64,000 nt of DNA. It comes from Siphonodentalium dalli (Eukaryota > Mollusca > Scaphopoda > Gadilida > Siphonodentaliidae). The position numbers and the translations under genes were made by a program. The notes below the pieces were generated by a model, which was not told the DNA's origin, searched no databases, and saw only the letters and a program-made list of their open reading frames with translations. Positions 26,601 through 35,164 of the stretch are shown here, in pieces. The stretch lies in contig CP136063.1 in NCBI GenBank assembly GCA_032622095.1, positions 277,941,426 through 278,005,425 of the forward strand, given 5' to 3'. How positions within the stretch are numbered: position 1 is the stretch's first letter; each line of letters opens with the position of its first letter.

Positions 26601-29600
26601 TATATATAACTCTTTTGTATGCTGGATCCTTTTCTCTTTTGAGCAGTTCATTTCTGTGATGCCTGCAAGAGTATAGAGCAAGATGTGTTACTTTTTACAT
26701 GTGTGCAAGCCTTGAAATAGTGTGTCTTGTCTTTGGCAGAATGAGGTCCCCAGAGGACGAACTTAGGGACAATACCCTGCACAGCAGGCTAGCCCCACTA
26801 TATTCACCCTCTGGGGACCTCATTTGGTTTATGCCTTGTCTTCTGGGAAGTATCTATAGTCTCAAATTAACATTGTTTTTAGTTAATTTTCCCCTTCTGT
26901 TCAGTTTCTATATGCCATAAATTTCAGAAGATAAAATGCATAATCGAGGTAACTAATGTGTGAACATCACCAACTTCAACTGTGGAACTTCAATCTGATC
27001 ATACATCTCACATAGCAGTTGAGGCCTCAGCAGAATGAGGTTCACATATGGTGAAATTGGTGATGCTAGCCTAGCCTAGCATGCAGGATAGCGTCACTAA
27101 ATTCACACTCTGGGGACCTCATTCTGCAATTGACAGACACACTATTTCAAAACTTACATGTGTAATTCAGAATGGATATTATATAAAATATGAGCTTTAA
27201 TTTGTCTGAATTTCTGTTTAATTAAAACAGTTGGCCGATGCTGTTAGCCAAATTAATATATACATGCATGTGTTCACAAAATATATCCGTATAAAAACAG
27301 GAGTGTTTTTTTCTGCATATTTAGCCATTTTATGTGTGCCTGTGGTTGGCCCTAACCTGCTACAAGGTCTCATTGTGTAATCATGTTCTATTTGGGTTGT
27401 TAGATTGGGATTAGTGATTTTTATTTTTTGTTCCGTTTGATGTTGCTCTGACTGGGTCAAATTTGTAATGTTTGAATGATGTCTGAAATTTTCTTTTGAC
27501 ATTTTTTTATTGGAAAATGAACAATTCCCTTCGCTATATGGAACTTACATTGATAAAATTGCTAGTGTTGATCACATGGTAATGTTGTGCAGCCCAATAA
27601 GGCAATATTTGTGTTGTGGAACTGATACGGATGACAGATCATCAAAAAATGCAACAGCAAAATACACAGCACATGATTTGTCAATACGAAGTATGGAGCA
27701 TATCTTGGTTGTGTATATCTCGCATATAACTATGCGTAAAATACACAGGCTAAGGGCATCTGGCTTCAGTGCTTTCAGTTGTCAATGAGAATTTAATTCT
27801 TGTTATATTTCCCTTGTTGAAGATGGCAAACTTCATTGATAAATAGACTGAGTATGTCTTGCTTCAATAGTAGGTTAGCAATCAGACCTGAGAATAAGGT
27901 GCCTGTCATTTGCAGAATGAGGTACCCAGGGGGTGAATTTAGTGACGCTATCGTGCATAGTGGGCTAACATCACTAATTTCACCTTCTGGAAAGCTTCTT
28001 TGTAAAAACATTCTATAGAAAATTCTATTTCTTTCTTAGTTTAGTTTCTCTATGTCCTCAAATTTGAAGACATCACATTGCATAATCGAGGTTCCCAGTA
28101 CATCACAATATTCACAATCTGGAAACTTCAATCTGAGTCTATGTCTCCTATAGCAGCGAGGCCATGCAGAATGAGATCCCAAGAGGGTTAATGGTGATGC
28201 TTATGGGAGGCCCTTTTCACATTTATTAAATATTTGCGCTTAAGCGTAAATCATTTGCGCTTAAGTGCAATTCATTGATTCCCCCCTGAATTAATTTTAA
28301 ATGGCACAGGCCTAAACACATCACTCAAGTCTATATACCGGTAGGCCCACCATATGAGGGAAGCAATCCCCCAGTAACCCCTAGATCCCTTTTATGACAT
28401 GGAAATGGTATAGATCTGTGCAGGATATGTCTCATTTATAAAATATACTTGATCTCTGTGATGGAGACACACATTCTTGGGGACAGGGATGCTGATAATA
28501 TGAAAATAGGTTTTTTTCCCCCTATTTCAAGTCAAATAAGTACACAATATGAAGGAAGCAAGCCCCCCGGTAACCCCTAATTCCCTTTTTATGGCCATGG
28601 AAATGGTATATATCTGTGCAGGAGATATCCCTTTAATAAAATATACTAGGGCTCTGGGAGTGAGACACCAATTCCTGGGACACCAGGGACAGATATGCTG
28701 ATATGCATATGGAAATATGTTTTTTCTTCAACTTCGAGTCTGTATGGGGCTATTACTATGGGCCCATCATAATATACTATGACTCAGTATGAGATGGACT
28801 CAATCATTCACAATCAGAGGGAAGTAAGGGAGTGTTAGGTATTTGCGCTTAAGCGCAAATATTTGCGCTTAAGCGCAAATAAATAATAAATGTGAAAAGG
28901 GCCTCCCATAGATGCTAGCCTGCTGTGTGGGATAGCATCACTAAATTCACCCTCTGGGCCAAAATTAATAAATTGTTTGTTTGTCCACACCCCTACCCAA
29001 AAAAATTCAGGTGGGTAGGTAGGTAGGGATTTTTTTTTTTTGGGCAAGGTGGAATGGCATACAAAGGGTCCCTCCCCTCCATGGTGCAGGCGGAGGATAT
29101 CAATATTAATAAAATTTACATAGTCAGGGATTAATTTGATAACAAATTAAAAATTAATAGTTGGAAAAACACAACAAGAACAATAAATAATTATGCTGTT
29201 CAGTCACAGTTGCTGGAGTTTCTGACCGAAAATGAGCTTCTCAGACAACATACCACTACTTTAAAAAAAATCCAAAAAAAATCTGAATAGCGATCTGAAT
29301 AAAAGAATTTCAAGTCGGGCGTTAAAATCGAGACGGTCGGGACGAGGACAAACAAATACCTTTTTAATTATGGCCCTGGGGATCTCATTCTGCAAATGAC
29401 AGCACCATATACTCAGGCCTGTAATGCAAGACTAAGAGATACACTGACCTGACAGATACTAAATCAACACCTTCAGGAATTTTCTGCATCAGAAGAAGAG
29501 AATCCAGTTTGGCAGGCTCAGATTTCAAAGTCTCTGTGCTGGAAGAGACAACAATAGATTATATGAGGTCGCACATCTATTCACCTAATAATTTCTGACC

Positions 29601-32600
29601 TTCACTCCTGTGTTTAATCCCAAAGTAGCAGCCTTGAACTGGAGATTAACAATGAAAACAACTGTCACAATTACACCATTTGCCAGGTATAACCTTCAGC
29701 TTCAGTTATAGAATTACGATACAGGAATCCAGATGCCAATCATGTGATGGATATTTTTACAGGAAAAATCACACCAAATTGAGCCCAATAGCACATCCTA
29801 CCTGTCAATGGGAGACCAAAATATCTGCCTGGTCCGGTCCTACTAAACAATGAACACAAACGAACACAAACGAACACAAACGAACATAAACGAACACAGG
29901 TCCAAAAAGCGGAATAGAAGGGTGAAATTTGGTTTGTGGGTGCGTGTGGGTCCACTCTATGTGTATGTGGTGTTATTTCCAACTTTGATCACTTATTTTT
30001 TTAGTTATTAGCATTATTTGAATACAAAGCTACTAAACAACGAACACAAACGAACATAAGATTAGCCATATTGCAAAGGTGTTAATTAACTACGGCTTAC
30101 TCTTTGCACATCTGTGAGTTGTTTTTACTGCAATGTGATTGTCAATTTTGTCACTGATGGCAATAAAACACGGGAAACATCAGAGGTCGGCGTTTTAATG
30201 CATATCTAACAAAACATTTGAGTTGCCTTTTTTATCGACCTTATATATCGTCTTGTGAGAATCAGATGGTTCTATCCAACATTAATCATTTTGTTGGGAA
30301 ATCGATGTTGAAATTTCGAGACGGGAATTACCAAGTAAATCGTTTTCAGTGTGTGTCGTCATGTTTCAAAATGTTAAAGCTAACTAAAATATTATTATAT
30401 CCGAAGTCTCAGTTCTAGAAACTCGCCAGTTTTATAATAAAAGACACTACGAAAAATGTGTTTAGAGATAGAACCCTTTTGCTTACGAAACCATCGTCTC
30501 GCTTCCGGATCAGAGTGCACATGGAGATAGAACTCTCTAGCCTGAATTTTTCCTCCATTTTATGTAGGCCTATGTGGTTAAATTCGACAGCATGCAGTTA
30601 ATAAAGAAATATGTTGTATTTTCTCTCGCGGTTTGTGAGGGGATGGTGTTAGAGTATATGAGCGAGTGGTCACTATTCTTTGCCATTTTGGGAAACGAAT
30701 GGTTGTCTCTTTCAATTTAATGGGTAAAAATGCATATATATATATAGGCCTGAAAATGGCGTGACGCGCAGAATAACTTCTCACATTTTCCAGGTTCACA
30801 AGCATGGAAATGAACGAAACAATAATTTCCAATCAATCGATTATTTATATTATTCTGTCTTACTGTACCATGTTTGTCAAATGTTTAAATATGTTATTAT
30901 TTTGATTGGAATAAAATATGTTTACACTAAACATATAATATTATATTTCAACTGTAAAACCTCAAAGGAATAGGAACAAAAAGAGGTTTGGAACTATGTC
31001 TCACGCACAGTATCAGACAAGCCTGGGAAAAGGTTAGGTGCACTCTAAACTAGTATTTATTATTTTCCGAAGAAGGAACGAATATTTTCGGTAGATACAC
31101 GTAACAGAATTTCCCTAATAACCAATTTCACCAAAAATAAAAACATGAAAGCCAGACTGGTTCCATCCTTTGGATTTTCAAAGGAACAACTCAGTTAATA
31201 ACTAACGTTGAGGTCTTTTGATAATGCTTTGGTTCACCATCTGGTAGACTGCTGGTCGCATTGATTTGTTCTCCAACAACACAATATTCTAAAGATGGTT
31301 TCTCGGTTATAGATATTACCGTAGACGGGTACATGAGACATCTATATATAGTTCCATGCCCACAAAATATGATCGATCAACACACGAAAAAGGTCCGAAA
31401 CATAATACATATACATGTATACGTGTATACATACGTGTGGTCTGAGATATTCTCGCTATACAAATTCAAATCAGAAAACAACTGCGCTTCCGCATTGAAA
31501 TAGGAAAAAACAGACACAAGTCTGGCGAACTGTCATCTCCATTATAAAACACAACAACCGATCAAACTACATAAATTTTGTTCAACTCCATGTCGCTGCA
31601 ATTCGATGTCTAAACTACGACGGGACTGACCTTACCTGTAGTATCTTAAGATGGAAGTTGAACAAATTTGATGTGCAACTTTTCGACTGATAAAAATAAC
31701 GAACATAATATCCTCTATCGAGGAGAAGTGGAAAATCGAACGACGAAATTAAACTTAGAAAGAACCACATGTATGTGTGGCTATGCGCGAAACAATAGTT
31801 CGTACTTCGGATCACATTCATACATGAATTCATACATACCGCCGACCTCTGATGTTTCCCGTGTTTTAATTGCCATCAGTGACAAAACTGACAATCACCT
31901 TGCAGTAAAAACAACTCACAGATGTGCAATTAACAAGGAGACAGAGTACGCCGTATATAGTTAATTAACACCTTTGCAGTATGGCTAATCTTATGTTCGT
32001 TTGTGTTCATTGTTTAGTAGTTTTGTATTTAAATAATGCTAATAACTCAAAAAATAAGTGATCAAAGTTGGAAATAACACCACATACACATAGAGTGGAC
32101 CCACACGCACCCACAAACCAAATTTCACCCTTCTATTCCGCTTTGGTCTGCCACTGATGGTCGACCCCCAAAAAGAGCTCCATCTGAGATGCTAACCCTG
32201 GATCAGGCATGCCAACTTGTCCAAAAAGGCATCTATAATTACTATCGCCGGTCTAAATGAAGTGGGAAGCCCTCAGTGTGTTAACCATGTGGTGTCACAG
32301 TGAAGGCACCCATCTTCAGCTCCTCTGGTACGCCAACTTTCTTGGGAGCCAATTGTCATCCAACCACCAGGGCAATTGTGGGCAGCCAGCCACCTTTATA
32401 TCTCAAAATCTGAAAATGTTATCCCATCAAAAATGAACACTGATCATGAAAGGATGGATCGCACACAGGATATACCAACCACAGCAAGTCCATCACCTTA
32501 TCATTCTTTAAGAGCTTTCTGGTCTTCCCAGGTTCTTCTCTGGCTGTGGAGATTGTCCAACAAGTGGTGGGATGCCAACCAAGCCTGATCAATCTCAGTG

Positions 32601-35164
32601 ATTCCTTTTTATGTCTCAAGGTACGCCACACTGAGATCCGCCAACGGGTGTTCACATTGGTCACCAATTATCTAGGATTCCCAATATATCGCAAGCGATA
32701 ATAAGGGTTACCAATGTATGTGGCTGACCGTGAATTCTCTGAGGGATACCTTTTCTCATCCCTATCATCTGCTTATCGGTGGCTGCCCACATCAGTCCAA
32801 GGTTGGTGTGACAATCCGGGACCAATTAACTATTAAAACTTATCAAGCCACAACTGCTAATGTATGAAGGTGTCCAACAGAGAGGGTGCCCAAAATGAGA
32901 ATCGTTCAGGGTGAACACAATATTTGGTCATCAATTAGGTTTACCCAAAATATCGCCAGCCTCTGCGTATGATTTCCCAATGAATTAATTCGTTCGCTGG
33001 TCGACAATTAGGGTTTCCATTGAATTGACAGACAATTGTGTGACAATTTGAGAGAGAGAAGGCATTCAAAGACTCTATAAACAGCCAACCATTCCGAGGG
33101 ATACCAAAATGAGTAAAGGATGCTCACCTGTCTCTATGCTTTGTTTTTTTTCTGTACCGTACTTGGTAATGCCATTAATGGTTTGAACAATTCTGAATAC
33201 TGATGGCAAAATCTCCCTTGTATACTAGTCGCGACATGCATAAGCCATAACTGACAAATCAGAAAGTGAGACGCCGACAAGTATCAAACTTGAAAGTGCA
33301 CAAAGATCGGCTTTGATCAGAGCGACTGGTGCTCTGTCTTCTACAAGTACTGTTTCTATGGAAGTGATAACAAACACTACACCTCTAACTCTTATACTAA
33401 AAGAAATAGCCGCCACCGAATATCTCCGCATCCTTCGGAAAGCCGACAACTCTCAATTAAAACTAATGTTAAACAATGCCATGCTATTTCCCAACAAAAA
33501 CACTCCCATGGCAAAACTCTATTCCTTTGGAAAATATCTGTTGGGTAACAAACTCGGCTCTATAGAAAAAGAACCAATATACCTCCCTGAAAGTGACGAT
33601 TTCTGCACTTACGCCATCTACTCAACTCCTGAAACTGAAACTGTACCAAACTCTAGTAATACATCTCAAGCAGCATCTCTAGACATCGAAAGTAATGATA
33701 ACTGTAAATTCCTACAGAGCACAGGTGGAAAAGACCTGATTATTTTTACGGACGGATCAGTGCTAAATAATGGTCACAGTGGTTCTGCTGCCGTTATATA
33801 CACTAGTGGCCTACTCAGCGATCCGGTTATCATAAGTGAACCTGTTCAATCTTCTGATGACAGTCTCAATGCTGAACTTTATGGACTAAGACTGGGTCTA
33901 ATATATGCCAAATCGTTTGTCAAAACAAAAAAGCTATCTGTAGCAACCATTGTTATCAGTGACTCAAAAAGTGCGTTACAGACAATATACAATCGAGACT
34001 ATTATAAAGGTCACATAGATCACACTCGTGCATGTAACTCTCTAATAAATGATATTTTCAATGAAACGGGATCCAGGGTTATTCTGAAATGGATGAGAGG
34101 TCATACTAACATTACAGTTAATGATTTGGCAGACATTGCAGCAAAAGAAGCAGCTTCTACTGTCCCGCAAGCTTCTTTCACAGACCACTCTAATCTGAAC
34201 TCTTTCAAAGAACACAAAAATGCAATAAAGGACTCTGTTAAATGTAAGTGGCAAACCTCGTGGGACCTTTGTAAAACTTCCCAGCACACTCAAGAATTGT
34301 TTCCAATAACTGGTATGAAGCCTACCAAATTCTCATTCTCTGACAGAGCCACGGAGGTGAAAGTTAACCGACTCAAGTTAGGTCACACTCTCCTAAATGA
34401 GCATATGTTCAAAATGAACCTTGAAGCCACACCGAAATGCTCTTGTGGTGAACAAGGAACTATACAACACTACATTCTCAACTGCAGCTTAAACCAAGGG
34501 TACAGGGACATTCTGTTTTCTGATCTCACCGAAAGTCCGCAACTCCAGAATTCTATAAATGACAGCGGCATAACAATACAACTTCTCCTCGGACAATGTG
34601 AAGGACTGTCAGCAGATACAGAACTTCTTCGACATAAACTTGTTCACAACTTTGTCAGATCTTCAGGCATCAGTGTCTAAACAATGATATTATATATGTA
34701 TATAACTCTCCCTTACCAGATAGAAGACGTCACACATACAGAGTATAGCACCTAGTGAATACAGCACCAGCAGTTAATGCACCAGTGACATTAATCAGCT
34801 ACAGATGATTATGATGCCAACAACAACAACAACGACAAGTATCAATTTTCTGCGAAATCTTCCCAGGGACGAAAAAACCATGCATGCCAGAATCTATGGA
34901 AAATGAGAAGTGATTACAGAGTGTGACAGACTAGGAAACAATAAAAGAGAAAGAAGAAAACGCTGTCTACCACGAATTTTTTAAATATGAATTTTACCTG
35001 CACACGTTCTTCAGTTCTCTTAATATGTCATCGGGAATTGAGAGGTTAACCCCCTCCGGTAATTGATTATCTTCGTCGTTATAATCTGTTGATACCGATC
35101 CGGGCCATCGTTTGATGAATTCGCCGACATTTATGACATTTGATATTCTTTCGTCGTATTCCAT
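2511..35164 (-). CDS. SNAPC3: SNAPC3 (SNAP50), snRNA-activating protein complex subunit 3; 8 exons visible, 3' end off window
   Basis: Subunit of SNAPc, the nuclear complex that binds the proximal sequence element of snRNA genes transcribed by RNA polymerases II and III. Spliced in order (34998-35164, 29449-29538, 26566-26662, 21425-21532, 17738-17878, 10966-11048, 4846-5076, 2511-2618) the exons give about 341 aa with every junction phase agreeing and all introns GT..AG. Family hallmarks seen: [49 protein letters not shown] and a Cys-rich segment [10 protein letters not shown] that starts the C-terminal SNAP-finger. Human SNAPC3 is about 411 aa, so roughly 50 residues, including the remaining Cys of the finger, must lie left of base 1. 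The start is the first in-frame ATG (35164). The introns total about 31.6 kb and are full of transposons. Identity comes from remembered family sequence, not a search; confidence is high because eight separate exons agree. Confidence 0.95.
2693..3144. mobile_element. piggyBac-like MITE, TTAA-flanked (CCCTTTGAGTGCCA ends)
   Basis: TTAA at both ends with inverted termini CCCTTTGAGTGCCA / TGGCACTCAAAGGG, and one hairpin module at 3023-3093. No coding capacity. A right-end fragment of the same type is at about 39650-39802. Confidence 0.8.
3325..3795. repeat. 68-bp minisatellite, 7 units
   Basis: 'tatactaaa' recurs at 3331, 3399, 3467, 3535, 3603, 3671 and 3739, an exact 68-base period. Units alternate gttcag/gttctg, so the array probably grew by duplicating two or more units at once. 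Degenerate relatives ('cagataataagttcaac') occur at 4190, 10250, 39125, 39425, 42690, 51360 and 55420. Confidence 0.93.
3796..4845. other. SNAPC3 intron, diverged repeat then no recognised feature
   Basis: 3796-4215 contains degenerate pieces of the same family as the 68-bp minisatellite. From 4216 to the exon at 4846 I see no gene, RNA or clear repeat. Confidence 0.5.
4846..5076 (-). CDS. SNAPC3: SNAPC3 exon 7
   Basis: 77 codons' worth, acceptor atttttcag, donor gtaaat. Contains [28 protein letters not shown], and [20 protein letters not shown] with the conserved GDCEH; phase 2 in, 2 out, joining correctly to exon 8. Confidence 0.95.
5254..5700. mobile_element. TTAA-flanked MITE with AGGTACTC ends
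   Basis: Begins TTAAAGGTACTCCATCC and ends GGATTGAGTACCTTTAA, so TTAA on both sides plus inverted termini. Right-hand parts recur at about 39900-40163 and the terminus again at about 61055-61073. Confidence 0.65.
6110..8578 (+). CDS. hAT-family transposase (KIAA1586-like), intact, 822 aa
   Basis: Single open frame inside a complete hAT element. ATG at 6110; codons upstream in frame lack a nearer ATG. Domains in order: a basic [10 protein letters not shown]-like nuclear-targeting stretch near the N-terminus, a Ser/Asp-rich linker, a TTF-like zinc finger with C121-x2-C124 and H157-x5-H163, an RNase-H-like core with LLCDES (D292) and ALDGTN (D357), and a C-terminal hAT dimerisation region with NVERAFSLM (E764). 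These are the expected D-D-E positions, judged by eye. It resembles the domesticated vertebrate protein KIAA1586, but here terminal repeats and target duplication show a mobile element. No stop or frameshift, so a recent or active copy is plausible. Confidence 0.88.
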   Translation: MSHNSKYYRKKIQPDKRPNSTTNIITTFFKKKKVDDADSAQPLDTNDSVVKSKNSETASHTQSSESSDSDDHDIDIVSEEESEFVYLPVPGIKPDERLFSSGKYEVKYKWLYFSVRKEGYMCKNCEFFSDKFQAADKGAFHTKGVKLGTHPTRKLTKHEQSRRHTTSMLSSQTLTQVDTKDKKSVLSQLCDSSIKIEAKNRSGMTILLKTVYFMIKKSWAHTTNFENVIEFCAKTGNAELQEFLNRMSDEKSKLSYTSPFSVKQYIQCMSDYVEEDILCSLRRNKFFTLLCDESADESNVTQLCIMGRFLKDGEVCDHFLGIIPMQKTDAATLMDCLQKFLMQKGINIENTRFIALDGTNTMSGERTGLQKRYRHFSPFAQYINCRNHRLALAFSHVLKKYKKLQEADNLLVGLAKFFGSSPQRTAAFNTAQDVYLLKELKLVWPSTTRWLSHGKSCERIITRFQCILDTLDGIYNDKKDPEILGLRCQLIDPENVALICILADILSETNKLSTILQADWANFTQLPAYVKATTISLTSLANDLSLGTNYKNINKLLQDVNQSHSIFEIRTRTHQIFDLKTFETDVVKPMIKELISEIEMMTSSSSLLSSFGIFDPRNLPRNEKELPLYGSTEIVTLPTFYGKPCTDTFLGHVTEVLPEFETEDIISKFESFKPHMFSLRDIHERNISEKIKSVENKILFTVLSKSKKKEEEQNLADLKINLPYNIRFLLKAFHKDESFRSLFPQMYYIVYLANLIPTGTVNVERAFSLMSLIKTPLRNKMGQCTLDSLMRVCRDSSNIDDIDWEKIIDAYNSMGPTRKIAL
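8711..9121. mobile_element. Small TA-flanked inverted-repeat element within the hAT
   Basis: 'taGCCTGAGTTTC' at about 8713 and 'GAAACTCAGGCta' at about 9107 are inverted, with TA at each outer edge, suggesting a mariner-type MITE inserted in the hAT 3' part. Internal arms also partly pair (e.g. 'cagaaaaggggt'). Confidence 0.6.
9402..9598. repeat. ~197-bp near-perfect palindrome
   Basis: Left arm from 'ttattataggtgtgttg' is mirrored by the right arm ending 'caacacacctataataa', arms about 98 bases with one or two mismatches and almost no loop (centre near 9499). A third partial copy of the arm ('cagactttaaaaacacagtt') is at 9305-9334. Confidence 0.9.
10309..10447. repeat. Foldback repeat
   Basis: 'gtccccagtttatagc' and 'gctataaactggggac' bracket 'cagtaaattagg'/'cctaatttactg', giving a stem of roughly 60 bp with a short loop. 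It lies in the SNAPC3 intron beside exon 6. Confidence 0.75.
10966..11048 (-). CDS. SNAPC3: SNAPC3 exon 6
   Basis: 83 bases, phase 0 in and 2 out, poly-T then AG acceptor, donor gtgagt. Encodes [17 protein letters not shown] followed by a short acidic stretch and DYSQ, matching 'DLYKSAFFYFEGTFYND' of vertebrates. Confidence 0.93.
11126..12160 (+). other. Unidentified region with open frames
   Basis: Holds fragments of the TTGGCCA/TTGGCTA-rich hAT-like ends (11202-11270, 11640-11700) and an open frame at 11803-12159 that I cannot assign. The frame overlaps an inverted repeat ('aagaaactggct'/'agccagtttctt'), so it is probably not a gene. Confidence 0.35.
13120..13745. repeat. pearl-like tandem blocks (decayed)
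   Basis: Loose ~150-base units with 'gttatggccctg', 'gacctcatttgaacaaatctgaa' and 'ccaaatatgaaccc'. The same units occur at 15150-15890. Ends in a poly-C run (13746-13768). Confidence 0.55.
13855..13966. repeat. Hairpin-module remnant, TTAA-type right end
   Basis: A diverged hairpin ('tgcattctcttttatatg'..'catatataagagaatgca') followed by 'ggtcatgaaatggttaa', the right end of the TTAACCATTTCATGAC family. Confidence 0.6.
14396..14838. mobile_element. Foldback MITE (GAGGTCCC family), copy 1
   Basis: Outer arms 'aagcctgaacatagtgtctg' and 'cagacacactaaattcagg', inner arms 'aatgaggtcc..gggtgaattt' and 'aaattcaccctctg..cctcatt'. Long form with a central ~250-base segment. Confidence 0.72.
15150..16018 (+). 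repeat. pearl-like element with GACGGACA microsatellite
   Basis: Several ~150-base units, then a pure GACGGACA/GACA tract (15888-15966), then a 3' hairpin 'agctccacc..ggtgagct' followed by AAAAA at 16018. This is the block, microsatellite and hairpin order of pearl elements. Confidence 0.75.
16861..17548. mobile_element. piggyBac-like element (TTAACCCTTCCATGAC ends) inserted in a hAT target duplication
   Basis: Starts TTAACCCTTCCATGACTGG at 16861 and ends 'catgatgggagct' (reverse strand) to TTAA at 17548. The left TTAA is part of the CCACTTAA duplication of the neighbouring hAT-like element. It contains hairpin modules at 16915-16977 and 17432-17502 and a mariner-type MITE at 17114-17262. 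The 17399-17548 part also has TTAA and both termini, like a solo element. Confidence 0.7.
17114..17262. mobile_element. mariner-type MITE (CAGTAATGCC ends), TA target
   Basis: Ends AGTAATGCCC..GGGCATTACTG with TA on each side. The related locus at about 55975 (reverse strand) lacks it and reads gatgaTAagtccc, confirming the TA insertion site. Confidence 0.85.
17738..17878 (-). CDS. SNAPC3: SNAPC3 exon 5 (conserved core)
   Basis: 47 codons, phase 0/0, acceptor gattttgcag, donor gtagat. Encodes [20 protein letters not shown].. through ..[11 protein letters not shown], the most recognisable SNAPC3 segment. Confidence 0.95.
18278..19270. repeat. CCATGG-rich minisatellite and its partial duplicate
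   Basis: Three 89-base units start 'gtaccctagtacaatgcc' at 18487, 18576 and 18665, embedded in many 'accatggtagtacc' motifs. The flank at 18278-18440 is repeated at 19010-19160 ('acttggtctacat', 'accaactgttacatg'), so a ~700-base block was duplicated. Confidence 0.88.
19353..19647. mobile_element. piggyBac-like MITE (CCCTTTACCCAACA), short form
   Basis: TTAA..TTAA with termini CCCTTTACCCAACA / TGTTGGGTAAAGGG; 295 bases, with one hairpin (19549-19618) because the first hairpin is deleted. Confidence 0.9.
20470..20836. repeat. Double-hairpin module (ACCCTGTGCC / GGCACAGGGT)
   Basis: Two hairpins (20476-20546, 20763-20826) bracket a central hairpin-like part 'cagagccccatac..gtggggctccctgcag'. 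The outer edges are T/A runs rather than TTAA. Close copies: 42227-42597 and 45964-46335. Confidence 0.82.
20906..21325. mobile_element. Foldback MITE (GAGGTCCC family), copy 2
   Basis: Arms 'ccctgaaatagtgtgtc' / 'gacacactatatcaagg' and 'gaggtccccaaagggtgaat' / 'attcaccctctggggacctc'. Ends about 100 bases past the donor of SNAPC3 exon 4 in transcript order. Confidence 0.8.
21425..21532 (-). CDS. SNAPC3: SNAPC3 exon 4
   Basis: 36 codons, phase 0 on both sides, acceptor ctgacag and donor gtactt. Encodes [20 protein letters not shown].. ending VKRFK, matching the family stretch that leads into the 'VLGSQ' core. Confidence 0.9.
21929..23151. mobile_element. hAT-like non-autonomous element, 8-bp TSD
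   Basis: Ends TAGTCCCCTG and CAGGGCCCTA, flanked by CTTGATAG (21921-21928) and CTTGATTG (23152-23159), 7 of 8 matching. Subterminal 'ggttcggttcgattcgaaacc' motifs near the left end and again at the right. No transposase frame. Confidence 0.72.
23337..23736. mobile_element. piggyBac-like MITE (CCCTTTACCCAACA), full double-hairpin form
   Basis: TTAA-flanked, 400 bases, with hairpins at 23366-23436 and 23515-23583. It lies in the reverse orientation to the copies at 40605, 48934, 50484 and 56469. Confidence 0.93.
23865..26035. repeat. ~2.2-kb segment bounded by diverged long inverted repeats
   Basis: 23900-24070 and 25855-26015 are inverted ('ccaagatggcgtccaacatg' against 'ggacgccatcttgg', 'ggaacaacatatcaaaaatc' against 'gattttgaatatgttgttcc'). 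The middle (24200-25850) shows no gene. Probably an old long-TIR transposon. Confidence 0.6.
26566..26662 (-). CDS. SNAPC3: SNAPC3 exon 3
   Basis: Acceptor ctcttgcag, donor gtaaga. Encodes [20 protein letters not shown].. in the basic region that precedes the family core; phase 2 in, phase 0 out. Another foldback MITE copy begins about 43 bases upstream of its acceptor. Confidence 0.88.
26706..27156. mobile_element. Foldback MITE (GAGGTCCC family), copy 3
   Basis: 'agccttgaaatagtgtgtct' at the left, 'agacacactatttcaa' at the right, with inner GAGGTCCCCAGAGG arms. It sits only about 43 bases upstream of the acceptor of SNAPC3 exon 3. Confidence 0.82.
27880..29425. mobile_element. Foldback MITE (GAGGTCCC family), copy 4, with two nested insertions
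   Basis: Left arm 'gtgcctgtcatttgcagaat', right arm 'attctgcaaatgacagcac'. Interrupted by the element at 28204-28914 and by another inverted-repeat insert at about 28958-29377 ('tgtttgtttgtcc' / 'ggacaaacaaa'). Its right end lies about 25 bases past the donor of SNAPC3 exon 2. Confidence 0.72.
28204..28914. mobile_element. MITE with TATGGGAGGCCC ends and GCGCTTAAGCGC palindromes
   Basis: Inverted termini TATGGGAGGCCCTTTTCACA / TGTGAAAAGGGCCTCCCATA. Directly flanked by GATGCT on both sides (possible 6-bp TSD). Just inside each end are palindromes of the type TTTGCGCTTAAGCGCAAA. Confidence 0.8.
29449..29538 (-). CDS. SNAPC3: SNAPC3 exon 2
   Basis: Acceptor tctcttccag, donor gtcagt. Encodes [18 protein letters not shown].. 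to ..GVDLVSV, phase 2 in and phase 2 out. It aligns with the vertebrate segment around 'IPENTDLVTL'. A foldback MITE ends about 25 bases past its donor. Confidence 0.88.
29906..32144. mobile_element. Long-TIR non-autonomous DNA element (~2.2 kb, TIR ~290 bp)
   Basis: 29906-30195 and about 31845-32144 are inverted over nearly 300 bases ('aaagcggaatagaagggtg' against 'cacccttctattccgcttt', 'gaggtcggcg' against 'cgccgacctc'). A small array of 'aaacgaacac' units (29853-29895) abuts the left end, and the same motif is inside both arms. The inner 1.6 kb has no recognisable protein. Superfamily not determined. Confidence 0.78.
32145..33243 (+). other. Unassigned sequence; short open frame at its start
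   Basis: Just outside the long TIR, 32146-32260 reads open to TGA and ends [19 protein letters not shown]. It looks protein-like but I cannot name it; it may be the tail of a gene or element cut by the insertion. The rest shows only loosely repeated phrases such as 'gggttaccaatgta'. Confidence 0.3.
33244..34840 (+). pseudogene. 5'-truncated LINE (I-superfamily-like): end of reverse transcriptase plus RNase H
   Basis: Open from 33244 to TAA at 34680 with no ATG needed, so it is a fragment of a longer ORF2. It begins in the RT thumb/connection ([20 protein letters not shown]), then has an RNase H domain with [22 protein letters not shown] and WMRGHTN..VNDLAD (the four acidic positions and the His), and a C-terminal zinc-knuckle [16 protein letters not shown]. 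The 3' UTR ends in a CAA-type tail at about 34820-34835. The frame is undamaged, so the insertion is young. Reverse transcriptase catalytic motifs are missing. Confidence 0.85.
34998..35164 (-). CDS. SNAPC3: SNAPC3 exon 1 (coding part)
   Basis: Starts [20 protein letters not shown] and ends ...[11 protein letters not shown] plus AG (phase 2) at donor gtaaaa. The acidic/hydrophobic LxELKNVC end resembles the N-terminal 'ELRAVC' stretch of vertebrate SNAPC3. The frame stays open upstream to about 35333 but without another ATG, so 35164 is the likeliest start and the upstream part is 5' UTR. Confidence 0.82.

Noticed and set aside
33225-33449. Minus-strand frame overlapping the LINE
   Set aside because: Shadow of the plus-strand RT/RNase H frame, with no family features of its own.
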